Of a stretch of 64,000 bases of DNA, positions 54,290 through 63,881 are shown in pieces. A program made the translations under genes and the position numbers. Origin of the DNA: Cuneatibacter caecimuris (GTDB taxonomy: Bacteria; Bacillota; Clostridia; Lachnospirales; Lachnospiraceae); assembly GCF_004216775.1 (NCBI RefSeq), contig NZ_SGXF01000002.1, positions 186,001 through 250,000 on the forward strand, given 5' to 3'. The notes below the pieces were generated by a model. That model worked only from the letters and a program-made list of their open reading frames with translations, had not been told where the DNA came from and did no database searches. Each line of letters begins with the position of its first letter. Position 1 is the stretch's first letter.

Positions 54290-55212
54290 CACTGTTCCTC
54301 CCACAAGTTCTGCGGATAGAGGCCGCTGTCTTTTAAAGCCTGGATTGCCTGTACCACCTTAGCCTTATCCTCCTGATAAGTGACCCCGTACCACCTGTCC
54401 GGGGACTGCAGCACTTCTGCAGTAATTTTTCCCTGCTCCAACAGCTCTCCCACTCTTCCGGGCAGCAGATACTCACACTTCAACGGATTTTTCGTCAGAT
54501 TTTTTTCCAGGAAAGCCTGGAAGCCATTTTCCAGCTCCTGCAGAATTCCTTTGGGAAAACCCCACAGATTCATGGATACAATGCTCTCGGGCGAGATACC
54601 GGTCCAGGTTTTTCCGCCATCTTCCGTATAGGCCGCGCCCTGAGGAGTTTTTTCAATATGAATTCTTTCCCTGATTTCTGCCAAATGCCTTTCTCCGTCC
54701 ACTGTACATACGCCTCTGGCCACATGCCCGTTTTCACTCAGGGTGTTTTTCAGAATATAACCCACCATAGCGCACCGGGATTCATCCCCTCCCTTTTGGC
54801 ACAGGTAGTCGAATATCGCCCGGAACGCCTGGGGGCCGTAATAGTCGTCCGCATTAATCACTGCAAACGGACCGTCCACTGCCAAACGGCAGCTCATTAC
54901 CGCCTGGGCCGTTCCCCAGGGTTTCACTCTTCCTTCCGGCACAGTAAATCCTGAAGGCAGGTCCTGAAGGTCCTGATAAACATAGTCTGTTTCAATCTGC
55001 CGCCCAATCCGGCGCCCGATCGCCTCCATAAAATCTTCTTCATCCTCTTTTTTGATGATAAACACCACTTTTTCAAAGCCGGCGCGTTTTGCGTCAAAAA
55101 TAGAAAAATCCATGATAATATTTCCGCAGCTGTCTATGGGATCGATTTGCTTCAGACCGCCGTAGCGGCTTCCCATGCCTGCTGCCATAATGACCAGTAC
55201 AGGTTTTTTCAT
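54289..55212 (-). CDS. sugar-1-phosphate nucleotidyltransferase
   Basis: 307 aa. The N-terminal nucleotide loop is VLVIMAAGMGSRYGGLKQID, with FAVINADDYYGPQAF (metal-binding Asp) and PWGTAQAVMSCR further on. It makes an NDP-sugar from the sugar phosphate produced by the coupled kinase. Which nucleotide or sugar is used is not certain. First gene of the two-gene unit. Confidence 0.88.
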   Translation of the reverse strand: MKKPVLVIMAAGMGSRYGGLKQIDPIDSCGNIIMDFSIFDAKRAGFEKVVFIIKKEDEEDFMEAIGRRIGRQIETDYVYQDLQDLPSGFTVPEGRVKPWGTAQAVMSCRLAVDGPFAVINADDYYGPQAFRAIFDYLCQKGGDESRCAMVGYILKNTLSENGHVARGVCTVDGERHLAEIRERIHIEKTPQGAAYTEDGGKTWTGISPESIVSMNLWGFPKGILQELENGFQAFLEKNLTKNPLKCEYLLPGRVGELLEQGKITAEVLQSPDRWYGVTYQEDKAKVVQAIQALKDSGLYPQNLWEEQ

Positions 55213-55352
55213 TGTGATTCTCTGCTCCCTCTATAATCTGTCAGTCACTTCCGGGGTCGGCGCCATGCCCTTTCAGTTACCCTTAGTATAGTTCTTCCGG
55301 CCATCAAAATCTTTATCTTATTTTTCTCATTTTTTACACGATTGTATCCTTC

Positions 55353-57134
55353 TTACCGTGCACAATCAGGCGTAATAGTACCAAGTCCCGTTATATACTC
55401 ACGCCAAAATTCCTTCCAGATAATTTCACTGGGGACTGTAGTCTTCTCCAACGGCGACTTTTCGCCGCAGTCACTGGGGGAAAAGACTACCGTGTAGATT
55501 TCCCCGTCATTTAGCTTTTCCGGGTCCAACCCTGCGCTGATAAAGGGCAAATAATCGGAGCAGCCCGCATCGTTGGTAACGACAAGTCCCGTTTCCATAA
55601 GCTGCTTGATCTCGGAACCAGTCATATCCCTGGTGGAGACCGGATCATTATATCGGGGGCCAATAGGTATATCAATGTTCTTAGTGTCCAAATCGCCCTT
55701 ATAGTATTTGCCGTTGGCCGCCGCAACCAATCGTATCCCCGGGGTATACCGCTGTACTGTACAAAGCGAAATGTCCCCAAGTCCTGTGGCATAGAGCGCA
55801 TTGACCACCAGGCGCGCAGTCTGTTCTGTTGTCAGATCCTCGCTTACCGTGGCCAGAGTGTTGACGGTATTCTGATTTTTAATAGTATCCTGACGAATGG
55901 AATCCATCAGTTCAAATGCTCCGTCCAAATCACCGCCGTTGGTGACAGACTCCCGGAGGTATTCTCCCGTAATGGCAAGCAGGTCCTCATAACCAGAGTA
56001 CAGAAACGGTGCGGCATGGCCTCGGTTCATAGTTTCATTGAGAGGAGCAAATTCCTCTGGCAGCTGGGCTGTGGAACCCACAAGAGGTAAAATATCCGCT
56101 TCACTGGAACGGGACAGTTCCTGACCTTCCTCGGTGGAAAACATCTCCAGCAGCTTCAGAGCGTTTTCCAGCTTTTTCTCATTGCCAGGTTCACCCAGGC
56201 GCTTGTTGAGGCCGATCTTAAGCCCATAGTTCGTGGCGCAGAATTCACTATCCTCGCCTAGACCATATATTGGAAAGGTCCCGAACTCATCCGAGGATTC
56301 CCTGATCTTCCCCAGGAAAAATGACTGCCCGCCCACCAGATATGTCATTGCGCATTCGCGGTTAATCAACATTTTTATGCCCTGCTGATCGCTCATATCT
56401 GTCTGTTCGGCGTCGAATATCCCGGCGTCCACCCAATCCTTCAGCAGTGCAAGGCCAGTGCCGAAGCCCTCCCGGGAGGACGCCTCTCCTTCCGCGAATT
56501 CCCGCGCCCAGGTAACGCCGTCCGCCGTCATCAGGAAGTCGCAGTGGGACAATTCGCTCATCAGGGTAAAATAGGTTCCGGAATATACTCCGGGCAGGGT
56601 CATTGGCATGATGTCTGATTCAGCATGGATATTTTTTACTAAAGAAATAAATTCCTCGTGGTTGGTCGGAACATTCCATCCTTTCTCTGCAAACAGTGTT
56701 TTGTTATAGGCGATTCCCCGAGCGCTGGTGGGGCCCTCCAGCATGTAGATCCCGCCGTCCACCGAGAGATTCGTTAGGACACTTGCTTTATAGTTCTGTA
56801 CAAAGCCATAGCCAGAGAGGTCCAGCAGGGTCTCCTTCTGAATGCTGCCTTCCGGCGCGTAGGAGGCAAGAATAATATCAGGCAGATCATTCTGCTCAAA
56901 TCGTTCCTGGATATATACAGAAACAGCGGCCCCATAATAGGGCTGTACATCAAAGATGACATCAGGGTCTTCTGCAGTCAGCTTGTCCAGAAGCGGTTCA
57001 ATTCCCTGGTTGGGTGTCAGAATGCTGAGGGAATGATCCTCTGCTTTGCCTCCACACCCACATAGAGTTCCCGTCAGTACAACGGCAAGCAGTGCTGTAG
57101 TCAGCATACGGAATAAAATAGTTGTTTTTTTCAA
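55353..57134 (-). CDS. solute-binding lipoprotein with a 5'-nucleotidase-C-like tail
   Basis: 593 aa from TTG 57134, with AGGAGG 8 bp upstream and one base after the kinase stop. The signal peptide ends in the lipobox LCGC. Residues about 35-430 are an ABC-type solute-binding fold (LLDKLTAEDPDVIFDVQ, PTSARGIAYNKTLFAEKGWN). From about 460, ALYATGLGDISLCTVQ to PRYNDPVSTRDMTGSEIKQ resembles the 5'-nucleotidase C-terminal domain. No permease is nearby; it sits after a histidine kinase and could present a ligand to it. Confidence 0.72.
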   Translation of the reverse strand: MKKTTILFRMLTTALLAVVLTGTLCGCGGKAEDHSLSILTPNQGIEPLLDKLTAEDPDVIFDVQPYYGAAVSVYIQERFEQNDLPDIILASYAPEGSIQKETLLDLSGYGFVQNYKASVLTNLSVDGGIYMLEGPTSARGIAYNKTLFAEKGWNVPTNHEEFISLVKNIHAESDIMPMTLPGVYSGTYFTLMSELSHCDFLMTADGVTWAREFAEGEASSREGFGTGLALLKDWVDAGIFDAEQTDMSDQQGIKMLINRECAMTYLVGGQSFFLGKIRESSDEFGTFPIYGLGEDSEFCATNYGLKIGLNKRLGEPGNEKKLENALKLLEMFSTEEGQELSRSSEADILPLVGSTAQLPEEFAPLNETMNRGHAAPFLYSGYEDLLAITGEYLRESVTNGGDLDGAFELMDSIRQDTIKNQNTVNTLATVSEDLTTEQTARLVVNALYATGLGDISLCTVQRYTPGIRLVAAANGKYYKGDLDTKNIDIPIGPRYNDPVSTRDMTGSEIKQLMETGLVVTNDAGCSDYLPFISAGLDPEKLNDGEIYTVVFSPSDCGEKSPLEKTTVPSEIIWKEFWREYITGLGTITPDCAR

Positions 57135-57135
57135 A

Positions 57136-59295
57136 TTAATTTCCTCCTCTTTTTCTGTCAGGGTGATATTTATAGAGAACGGCCTTGAGCCTGCCAAGAT
57201 CCAGAGGCTTGGCCAAATGGTCATTCATACCGGCTGCCCGGGTCTTCTCCACATCCTCGGCAAACGCATCTGCCGTCATCGCTACAATGGGCACGTTGGC
57301 ATCGCTGCGCGGCAGGCAGCGAATGGCCCGGGCAGCAGCCAGGCCGTCCATCACCGGCATACGCAAGTCCATGAATATGATATGATACTGCCCTTCGGCA
57401 GAAGCGGCAAACCGGTCCACAGCCTGCTGTCCGTCAGCAGCTGTATCCACAATCAAGCCCAATTCTTCCAGGATGTCCGATGCGATCAGTCGGTTCAGTT
57501 CATTATCCTCTGCCAGAAGCACATGCATTCCGGTTACCGTTCCCTGATCCGACAGCTCCCCAAACGCTTCGGAATCCTGAACCGGCAGTGTTACAGTCAT
57601 CGGAAGAATCACGGAAAAGCGGCTCCCTTTCCCAGGGGCGCTCTCCACCAGGATATCTCCCTGAAGCTTTTCCACCAGGCTTTTGACAATAGACAGCCCC
57701 AGCCCTGTGCCTTTATACTGCGTGCGGCTGTCGCTGTTTTCCTGACTGAAGGGTTCAAACATACGGGCCACAAACTCCGCGGACATACCGATCCCGGTAT
57801 CGCGCACCTCAAATGTGTACAGGGCAACCCCATTCTGCGGGCTCTCCTGGGCGGCTCTCAAGGTGATGGCCCCCTTTTCCGGGGTGAATTTCACTGCATT
57901 GCCCAGCAAATTAGTAAGAATCTGATTGAGCAGCAGCTCGTCACTCTCTGCCCAGCAATCAATCAGCCCGCCGGTATCTACCCTGACCTCAATATTTTTT
58001 TGTCTTGCCAAAGCCTCAATGTTTGTAATGCATCCGCGCAGCAGCACATGAATATCCAGGGGCGCAGTGCGGACTTCCACCTTGCCCTGTTCGATCCTGG
58101 ACATATCCAGAATATCGTTAATGAGCAGCATCAGCTGATGGGAACTTTGGTCAATTTTATTCAGGTAACCGGATGGGTCATCGTAGTCCCGTATGGCAAG
58201 ATGGCACATCCCCATAATACCGTTCAGAGGCGTGCGGATATCATGGGACATATTGGAGAGAAATTCGCTTTTGGACCGGCTGGCCCGCTCCGCCTCTCGC
58301 AGGGCTGTCTGCTGCGCTTCCAGGGTTCTGCGTGCGTTCAGACGCATAAACAAAATCAGTACAACAGACAGCGCAAAGGCGATTCCAGCCATCTGCAGAA
58401 TCAGCTTCTGCACGAGTTCCGTTGTACCGCCGCTTACATTTTCCTCCGGTATGAATAGGACCATTGCCCAACGCTCCGCGACAGGTGCGCTGGAAACGAA
58501 ATAACGCATATCCTCAAGGAGTATCTCCCCTGTAAAAAAATCCTGCCGTTCCACTGCATCCACCAGCGCCTCATAAGTGGTATCGTACAAAAATTCGGCG
58601 TTATTCAGCGCTGTTATAACATTATAGGCAGGCAGGACCTCTGTATTGGAGGTTTGATGATACAGCCGCGTGCCGTCTGTCTTTGTGATGTAGGTGGAGT
58701 TGCCCGCGCCAAAAGACGAAACCTCCAGTTCTGGGAGCAAAATGTTCATGTCGATTGTCAGAGCGACATGCGTCAGCGTAACTCCATCGTTCAGCAGAAT
58801 AGGCTGCGGCAGCCGCTGAAGAAAGAGCATCTGCTCAGTTCCGTCTGTATTGGATTCACGTATTGCAATCTGATGGTCAGGTAGATCAGTTGGCAGCATC
58901 TTTGGCAATGGCCAGCGAGTGACAGTGCCCTCCCAGTTGTAACTGCTGCTGCCGGAATCTATGCAGCTAAAAGTCCAGGGAGAATGGGCTTCACTGTTCT
59001 GGCTCATATCTACCAGGTTGTCCAGAAGTTCCTGGGTGCTGCGCGCCGGAAACCGCTGTATTGTATAGACCAGCTGGTGCAGCTTCTCCCATTCGTTTTT
59101 AATGGAAAGATTCACCAATTCCGAGCTTTTTTTCACATTTTGTTCCATACTGTACAGCCGCTGTATGTATAGCTGTTCGTCCAAAGAAGAAGCAAACAGT
59201 ATGCTAAGTACCAGCACCAGTACAACGGCGACCAGCATCAGCGGAAATATGTAATTACGCTTATGAGACGCAGTTTTCTTTATTTTATCACTCAC
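57136..59295 (-). CDS. hybrid sensor histidine kinase
   Basis: 719 aa. Membrane helix 1 (about 15-37) and 2 (about 298-320) flank an extracellular Cache-like sensor. Then HisKA (LSNMSHDIRTPLNGIMGM, His near residue 351), HATPase (LLGNAVKFTPEKG, DTGIGMS, GLGLSIVKSLVE) and a C-terminal receiver (LLAEDNELNRLIA, MDLRMPVMDG with the phospho-Asp). No HPt domain is visible. GTG start behind AGGAGAAGG. Next to a REC-containing c-di-GMP protein, a likely output. Confidence 0.9.
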   Translation of the reverse strand: MSDKIKKTASHKRNYIFPLMLVAVVLVLVLSILFASSLDEQLYIQRLYSMEQNVKKSSELVNLSIKNEWEKLHQLVYTIQRFPARSTQELLDNLVDMSQNSEAHSPWTFSCIDSGSSSYNWEGTVTRWPLPKMLPTDLPDHQIAIRESNTDGTEQMLFLQRLPQPILLNDGVTLTHVALTIDMNILLPELEVSSFGAGNSTYITKTDGTRLYHQTSNTEVLPAYNVITALNNAEFLYDTTYEALVDAVERQDFFTGEILLEDMRYFVSSAPVAERWAMVLFIPEENVSGGTTELVQKLILQMAGIAFALSVVLILFMRLNARRTLEAQQTALREAERASRSKSEFLSNMSHDIRTPLNGIMGMCHLAIRDYDDPSGYLNKIDQSSHQLMLLINDILDMSRIEQGKVEVRTAPLDIHVLLRGCITNIEALARQKNIEVRVDTGGLIDCWAESDELLLNQILTNLLGNAVKFTPEKGAITLRAAQESPQNGVALYTFEVRDTGIGMSAEFVARMFEPFSQENSDSRTQYKGTGLGLSIVKSLVEKLQGDILVESAPGKGSRFSVILPMTVTLPVQDSEAFGELSDQGTVTGMHVLLAEDNELNRLIASDILEELGLIVDTAADGQQAVDRFAASAEGQYHIIFMDLRMPVMDGLAAARAIRCLPRSDANVPIVAMTADAFAEDVEKTRAAGMNDHLAKPLDLGRLKAVLYKYHPDRKRGGN

Positions 59296-59444
59296 AGGCC
59301 TTCTCCTTTTTTTCTGTGCTAGATTTCAGCGCAGCTACAAAGAAAAAAGGCCTGAATATTTCCTCAATATTGCAGTTATAAAAATTATTCCTCATTCATT
59401 TTCTCCAATTTATATAATACTCACCAGTCTCAGCCTAAATATTT

Positions 59445-62081
59445 TTAAACAGAAGGTTTCGATGTGCCTCCAATCTCACCTTCCCAAAGACAGCAGCTGC
59501 CCTTATGATTTATTTTTGCATGGTACAGCGCCATATCCGCCCGTTTGAATACTCCCTCCATCCCATTTTCCATACTGTCTGAAATAACAATGCCCACAGA
59601 GACAGAAGCCTGTATGTCCTGTTCAAACGCGATCTTTTTCAGCGCCCGGCAGATTTCTTTCGTTTTCTTCACCACAACGTCTGCCGATTGTATCTGCTTT
59701 AGGATCACGATGAATTCATCGCCTCCGAACCGGGCCAGAATATCGCTTTTTCTGGATTGTGCGCGAATCAGCCTGGTAACCTCCAGGATAAGCCGGTCCC
59801 CTTCTGTATGGCCCAGAGTGTCATTGGTCTGCTTTAAGTTATCCAGGTCGAACAGGCAGAACGCAAACGGAGTATCCTCTTTTCCCATCGTACGGATCGC
59901 TGCTTCCAATCCACGGCGGTTCAGAAATCCAGTCATATGATCCTGGTTGGCTTCGTTCTGCAGCGTGTTTTCCCTCTCCTGAAAGGACGACAGCCGTATC
60001 GCGTGCAGCGTCCTTTTAAGAAGGCTCTTTGTGGTGTGCGGCTTATCTGCATAATCGAAAGCCCCCAGTTCAAATGCCCGCTCCTCTGCTTCCGAATCCT
60101 GCGTTCCCGTTACCAAAACCGGTATCTTCCATACAGACAATTCCTTTTTGAGTTTCTCATACACAGCAGATCCCTCCAACCCTGGCAGTGTCCTGCTGAT
60201 AAGAGCAGCGGCAATCTGATCCTTATGCCTGGCGACATAAGCTAAAAGAGAATCCGCTTCCGCACAGTATTCAACCTTAAAGTGCCTGAGAAATGTTTTT
60301 TCCACTGTATTCCGATAATGCGGATCCTCATCGGCTACTATAAGGAACTGCCGCATGGGCCTGAGACTGATACTAAAGTGCGGATGCTCGCTGCACTCAT
60401 CTTCCTTCTGCCGCTCCTCAGCCTTCCTGTCTTTTAACAACGCTTCTAAATCTTGAGCCGGCATAGGTTTTGCAAAATAATACCCCTGCGCATAATCGCA
60501 TCCGGTTTCCGTCACCCGGTCCAGCTGTTCTTTGGTTTCCACCCCTTCAGCCACCACGCTCAGCCGCATCCGGCGCGCAAGTTCCACAATGGTCTGCAAG
60601 ATGCCCTGCCCTACGCTTTTTCCCGTTTCGCCCTGAACAAACTTCATATCCAATTTTAAAATATCGAGAGGCATCTGATTCAGCATATTCAGGGAAGAAT
60701 ACCCGCTGCCGAAATCGTCCATTTCAATTACAAATCCCAATTCGCGCAGCCTTCTCACAGTTTCGATAATCTGGCAAGGTTGTTCCGTATAGGCGCTTTC
60801 TGTGATCTCAAGATGAAGCCGGGAGGGCCTCAGTCCATACCTGCGGACTGTACCCATCAGAATTTCAGAAATATTGATATTGTAAATGTCCGCCCTGGAG
60901 ACATTCACCGAAATGGATATGGGCAAATATCCCCTATCATCCCATTCCTTCAGAATAGCGCAGGCTTTGTCCCAGATAAATTGGTCCAGCTTGGCAATAA
61001 ACCCGTTCTTTTCGAATAAAGGAATGAATTCATCCGGAAATTGTAATCCCCATTCCGGATGATTCCAGCGAACAAGCGCTTCCGCTCCCACCAGCTTATT
61101 GTCCCTGATTCTGTATTTGGGCTGCAGGTAGATCAGAAACTGGCCATCTGACAGGGCGGTTTCCATGCTGTCAATAATAGCCTGCTGGCGCAGCAATTCG
61201 CCCCGCAGTTTATCGTCATAGGCTGCAAAATGCTTCCCATATTGTCCCTTTATGCCATGTGCCGCCAAAAGAGCCCGGTCGCACATCTGCTCCACAGGGG
61301 TCATCCGGTCTTCAATATAATAAACCCCCCATTTCATGACTACCTTCTGGGCGTTAGGAAGCGCATTAACCTTTTCCAGGGTTCTGGCAAACATATCGTT
61401 TGTATATTCTCCATTTTTTTCCAGCAGACAGACAAACTGGTCTGCATTCAGGCGTCCATAGATACCTCTGTCCCCAACAATTTGACGATACTGATCCGCA
61501 ATACCCTGCAAAAGCCGGTCTCCCGCCGCTACGCCGAAAATATCGTTGATCAGCTTGAAGTTTTCAATATCAGATGCAATAATATTGAATTTGCGTTCTG
61601 GATACAACTGTAGAATTTCCCGCACCCGCTGATAGAAAAACTCCTTGCAGAACAGGCCCGTAAGGCGATCATACTGCAGTTGATTGATCATCGCGGCATT
61701 TTCCCGCAGACGGATAATACTGGCCGCCCGATGAAGGATGATTTGAGCCTTGTACGGCTTAGGCACAAAGTCACTGGCGCCGTGGGACAGGGCGCTCACT
61801 TCATCCGCCTCACTGTCGCTCTGGGTCGTCACAATGACAGGAATAGAAGAAAACAACGAATTCCCCTTGACTTGGGACAGGAACGTATATCCATCCATAA
61901 CGGGCATATTGATATCCAATAGAATCAGTGCAATCTCCTCATACCGGATTTTTAAAACATCAAGCGCCGCCTGTCCGTTTTCTGCCTCTAAAACCTGATA
62001 CTCAGAAGCCAACAGCGTATGCAGCAACTCGCGATTGATCTCGTTGTCCTCCACGATCAATACTGTCTTCAGAATTTGCAT
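59445..62081 (-). CDS. c-di-GMP protein, REC-GGDEF-EAL-REC-GGDEF
   Basis: 878 aa. REC1 (1-120): LIVEDNEINRELL and LILLDINMPVMDGY with Asp intact. GGDEF1 (about 135-290): signature changed to RLNADQF, so not a cyclase. EAL (about 300-550): GAEALVRW, EITES, DDFGSGYSS, KLDMKFVQ and VAEGVETKEQ are all present, so a phosphodiesterase. REC2 (about 565-690): the acceptor Asp is lost (ALISRTLPG). GGDEF2 (C-terminal): ARFGGDEFIVI intact, likely cyclase. It may make and break c-di-GMP under control of the neighbouring kinase. Own consensus promoter. Confidence 0.9.
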   Translation of the reverse strand: MQILKTVLIVEDNEINRELLHTLLASEYQVLEAENGQAALDVLKIRYEEIALILLDINMPVMDGYTFLSQVKGNSLFSSIPVIVTTQSDSEADEVSALSHGASDFVPKPYKAQIILHRAASIIRLRENAAMINQLQYDRLTGLFCKEFFYQRVREILQLYPERKFNIIASDIENFKLINDIFGVAAGDRLLQGIADQYRQIVGDRGIYGRLNADQFVCLLEKNGEYTNDMFARTLEKVNALPNAQKVVMKWGVYYIEDRMTPVEQMCDRALLAAHGIKGQYGKHFAAYDDKLRGELLRQQAIIDSMETALSDGQFLIYLQPKYRIRDNKLVGAEALVRWNHPEWGLQFPDEFIPLFEKNGFIAKLDQFIWDKACAILKEWDDRGYLPISISVNVSRADIYNINISEILMGTVRRYGLRPSRLHLEITESAYTEQPCQIIETVRRLRELGFVIEMDDFGSGYSSLNMLNQMPLDILKLDMKFVQGETGKSVGQGILQTIVELARRMRLSVVAEGVETKEQLDRVTETGCDYAQGYYFAKPMPAQDLEALLKDRKAEERQKEDECSEHPHFSISLRPMRQFLIVADEDPHYRNTVEKTFLRHFKVEYCAEADSLLAYVARHKDQIAAALISRTLPGLEGSAVYEKLKKELSVWKIPVLVTGTQDSEAEERAFELGAFDYADKPHTTKSLLKRTLHAIRLSSFQERENTLQNEANQDHMTGFLNRRGLEAAIRTMGKEDTPFAFCLFDLDNLKQTNDTLGHTEGDRLILEVTRLIRAQSRKSDILARFGGDEFIVILKQIQSADVVVKKTKEICRALKKIAFEQDIQASVSVGIVISDSMENGMEGVFKRADMALYHAKINHKGSCCLWEGEIGGTSKPSV

Positions 62082-62235
62082 CCGTATATTACCCCCTTTT
62101 CCTCTGTAACTTCAAAAGTATGATTTTCCGCTCCGTACAGAATAGCCGCTTCAGCGGTCATGAAGATAATGGGAACAATTTGCACTTCTGGATAATCGTA
62201 AAAATTCACACCTTGTCCATATATACCTAACTTGT

Positions 62236-62264
62236 ATTATAAAGGGTGACAGAAAGATTTTCAA
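62236..62264 (-). promoter_or_regulatory. sigma-A promoter of the c-di-GMP/kinase/lipoprotein operon
   Basis: Minus strand TTGAAA (62264-62259), 17-bp spacer, perfect TATAAT (62241-62236), leader about 150 nt to the 62081 start. Confidence 0.78.
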
Positions 62265-62330
62265 CTATTATTATGGCTTTTTACAGGGAAAAATGTTAAA
62301 ATAAGAGATATTAGCAAGGGAGGGATAAAT

Positions 62331-63809
62331 TTGGAAAGCGGACAAGTTTTTGCTGGTTTTATTTATGAATATTTTCTCAGATGTTTTCAATTCCAACGTT
62401 ATAGATGCGGAGATATCCTTCCTGCTGTCAACACAATCTGCAAAAAATTCAATGTTGCCGACCAGACGGTAAAATCCGTTCTGAAACAGCTTCGGGAAGA
62501 AGGATATATATCAATGCAGCGCGGCAGGCCTGCCCGAGTTATTTTTCAGCAGACTGAAAAACAGAGCAATTCAAATATCCGGCAATTCTTTTCAGAGCGA
62601 TGGAATGCCTTTTCTGATCTGTGTCAGACGGTCGAGGTTGTTTTCCAGCCGCTGATGATAGAGAGCTTTCGGCGACTTGATGAGCGCGATTATGATATCC
62701 TTTTTCCCTTTACGGAACAGGCTGATATTGAGAATCTGATTCATTTTTACTGTTTTGTTCTGCAGAAAATGAAAAACCCATTAATTATGAATTTATTCTG
62801 GGAATGTTTTCTATTTTTAGGCTTTCCCTATATCAGCGACCGTACCCTGGAATACTATTCCGCAGAGATCGCGCAAAAACGTTTGCAGGCCATTGTCCGA
62901 ACAGCGCAAGCGCGGGATTGGCAGCATCTCCATGAGTGTTTATCTGCGTTTTGGAGAGAGTTTGTAGAATCGGCCAAAAACTCCATTGAACCTTACCTGC
63001 TGCCTATACCAGCGGACCAGCAGATTTCCTTTGTCTGGAGAATCTATCGGGGCCGTCCACAGATTTGTTACAATCTGTCTACCCGTATCATGTATGAGAT
63101 CTATCTGGGACGCTATCGGGGACAGTTGTTCCTCCCTTCATATGAGAAAATGGCGAAAGAATACAATGTGTCAGTCAATACAGTACGCCGGACGATTCGT
63201 TTGCTCACGCAGCTTCGCGTAACTCTGCCGATTAACGGAAAAGGAATCCGGATTTTTTCCTTGGGAGATCGCACAGAACAGCCGGATTTGACTGTTCCGG
63301 CCATTGTCCGTAATCTGGCACTTTTCTATCAGTCCTTCGAACTGTTGCTTTATTCCTGTGAGGATATTGTCCTCCGTACACTTTCGTCTTTGGATCAAGA
63401 GGAAAAAAATAAATTGATAAACCAGCTAAAGGACTATGTCAATGCCGGAAATTGTGAACTTACGCCCTGGTGTATCTTTATCAGCGCAGCGATGCGGGCC
63501 CCTCTTCAGGGCTTCCGTGAGATTTACGCAAATATTTACGGTCTCGCGCTCTGGGGCTACCCTTTAAAAACCTCGCAGGGGAGATATCCTCCTGTCGATG
63601 ATAAAGCAGTCTGGTTGACAAAATCCCTGATTCAGTATTTAACGGCTGATGATTTGGAAGACTGTGCCGCAGCTTTTAAAGATTTTGTCTCCATTGCGCT
63701 TCCTTCCATAGAAAAATATCTCAGCCTTTTTGGAATTGAACATGCAAAACTTCAGATGTCCCCGTCTGCCCGTTTATATTACCAGACCGGCATCCTGGCC
63801 GACCCCTGA
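62331..63809 (+). CDS. regulator with two GntR-like winged helices
   Basis: 492 aa from TTG 62331 behind GGGAGGG. The N-terminus is a GntR-type helix-turn-helix (YRCGDILPAVNTICKKFNVA, VKSVLKQLREEGYISMQRG). A second such domain follows at about 255-310 (FLPSYEKMAKEYNVSVNTVR, RRTIRLLTQLRVTL). The rest is helical with no known ligand domain. Divergent from the c-di-GMP operon, so it may regulate it or the AraC-type gene downstream. Confidence 0.82.
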   Translation: MESGQVFAGFIYEYFLRCFQFQRYRCGDILPAVNTICKKFNVADQTVKSVLKQLREEGYISMQRGRPARVIFQQTEKQSNSNIRQFFSERWNAFSDLCQTVEVVFQPLMIESFRRLDERDYDILFPFTEQADIENLIHFYCFVLQKMKNPLIMNLFWECFLFLGFPYISDRTLEYYSAEIAQKRLQAIVRTAQARDWQHLHECLSAFWREFVESAKNSIEPYLLPIPADQQISFVWRIYRGRPQICYNLSTRIMYEIYLGRYRGQLFLPSYEKMAKEYNVSVNTVRRTIRLLTQLRVTLPINGKGIRIFSLGDRTEQPDLTVPAIVRNLALFYQSFELLLYSCEDIVLRTLSSLDQEEKNKLINQLKDYVNAGNCELTPWCIFISAAMRAPLQGFREIYANIYGLALWGYPLKTSQGRYPPVDDKAVWLTKSLIQYLTADDLEDCAAAFKDFVSIALPSIEKYLSLFGIEHAKLQMSPSARLYYQTGILADP

Positions 63810-63881
63810 AACAGGAATTTTCTGGAAGCCCTTGGTTTATCTTACTTTTCCTAAAAAGGACTTACAAAGGAGGATTCTATC

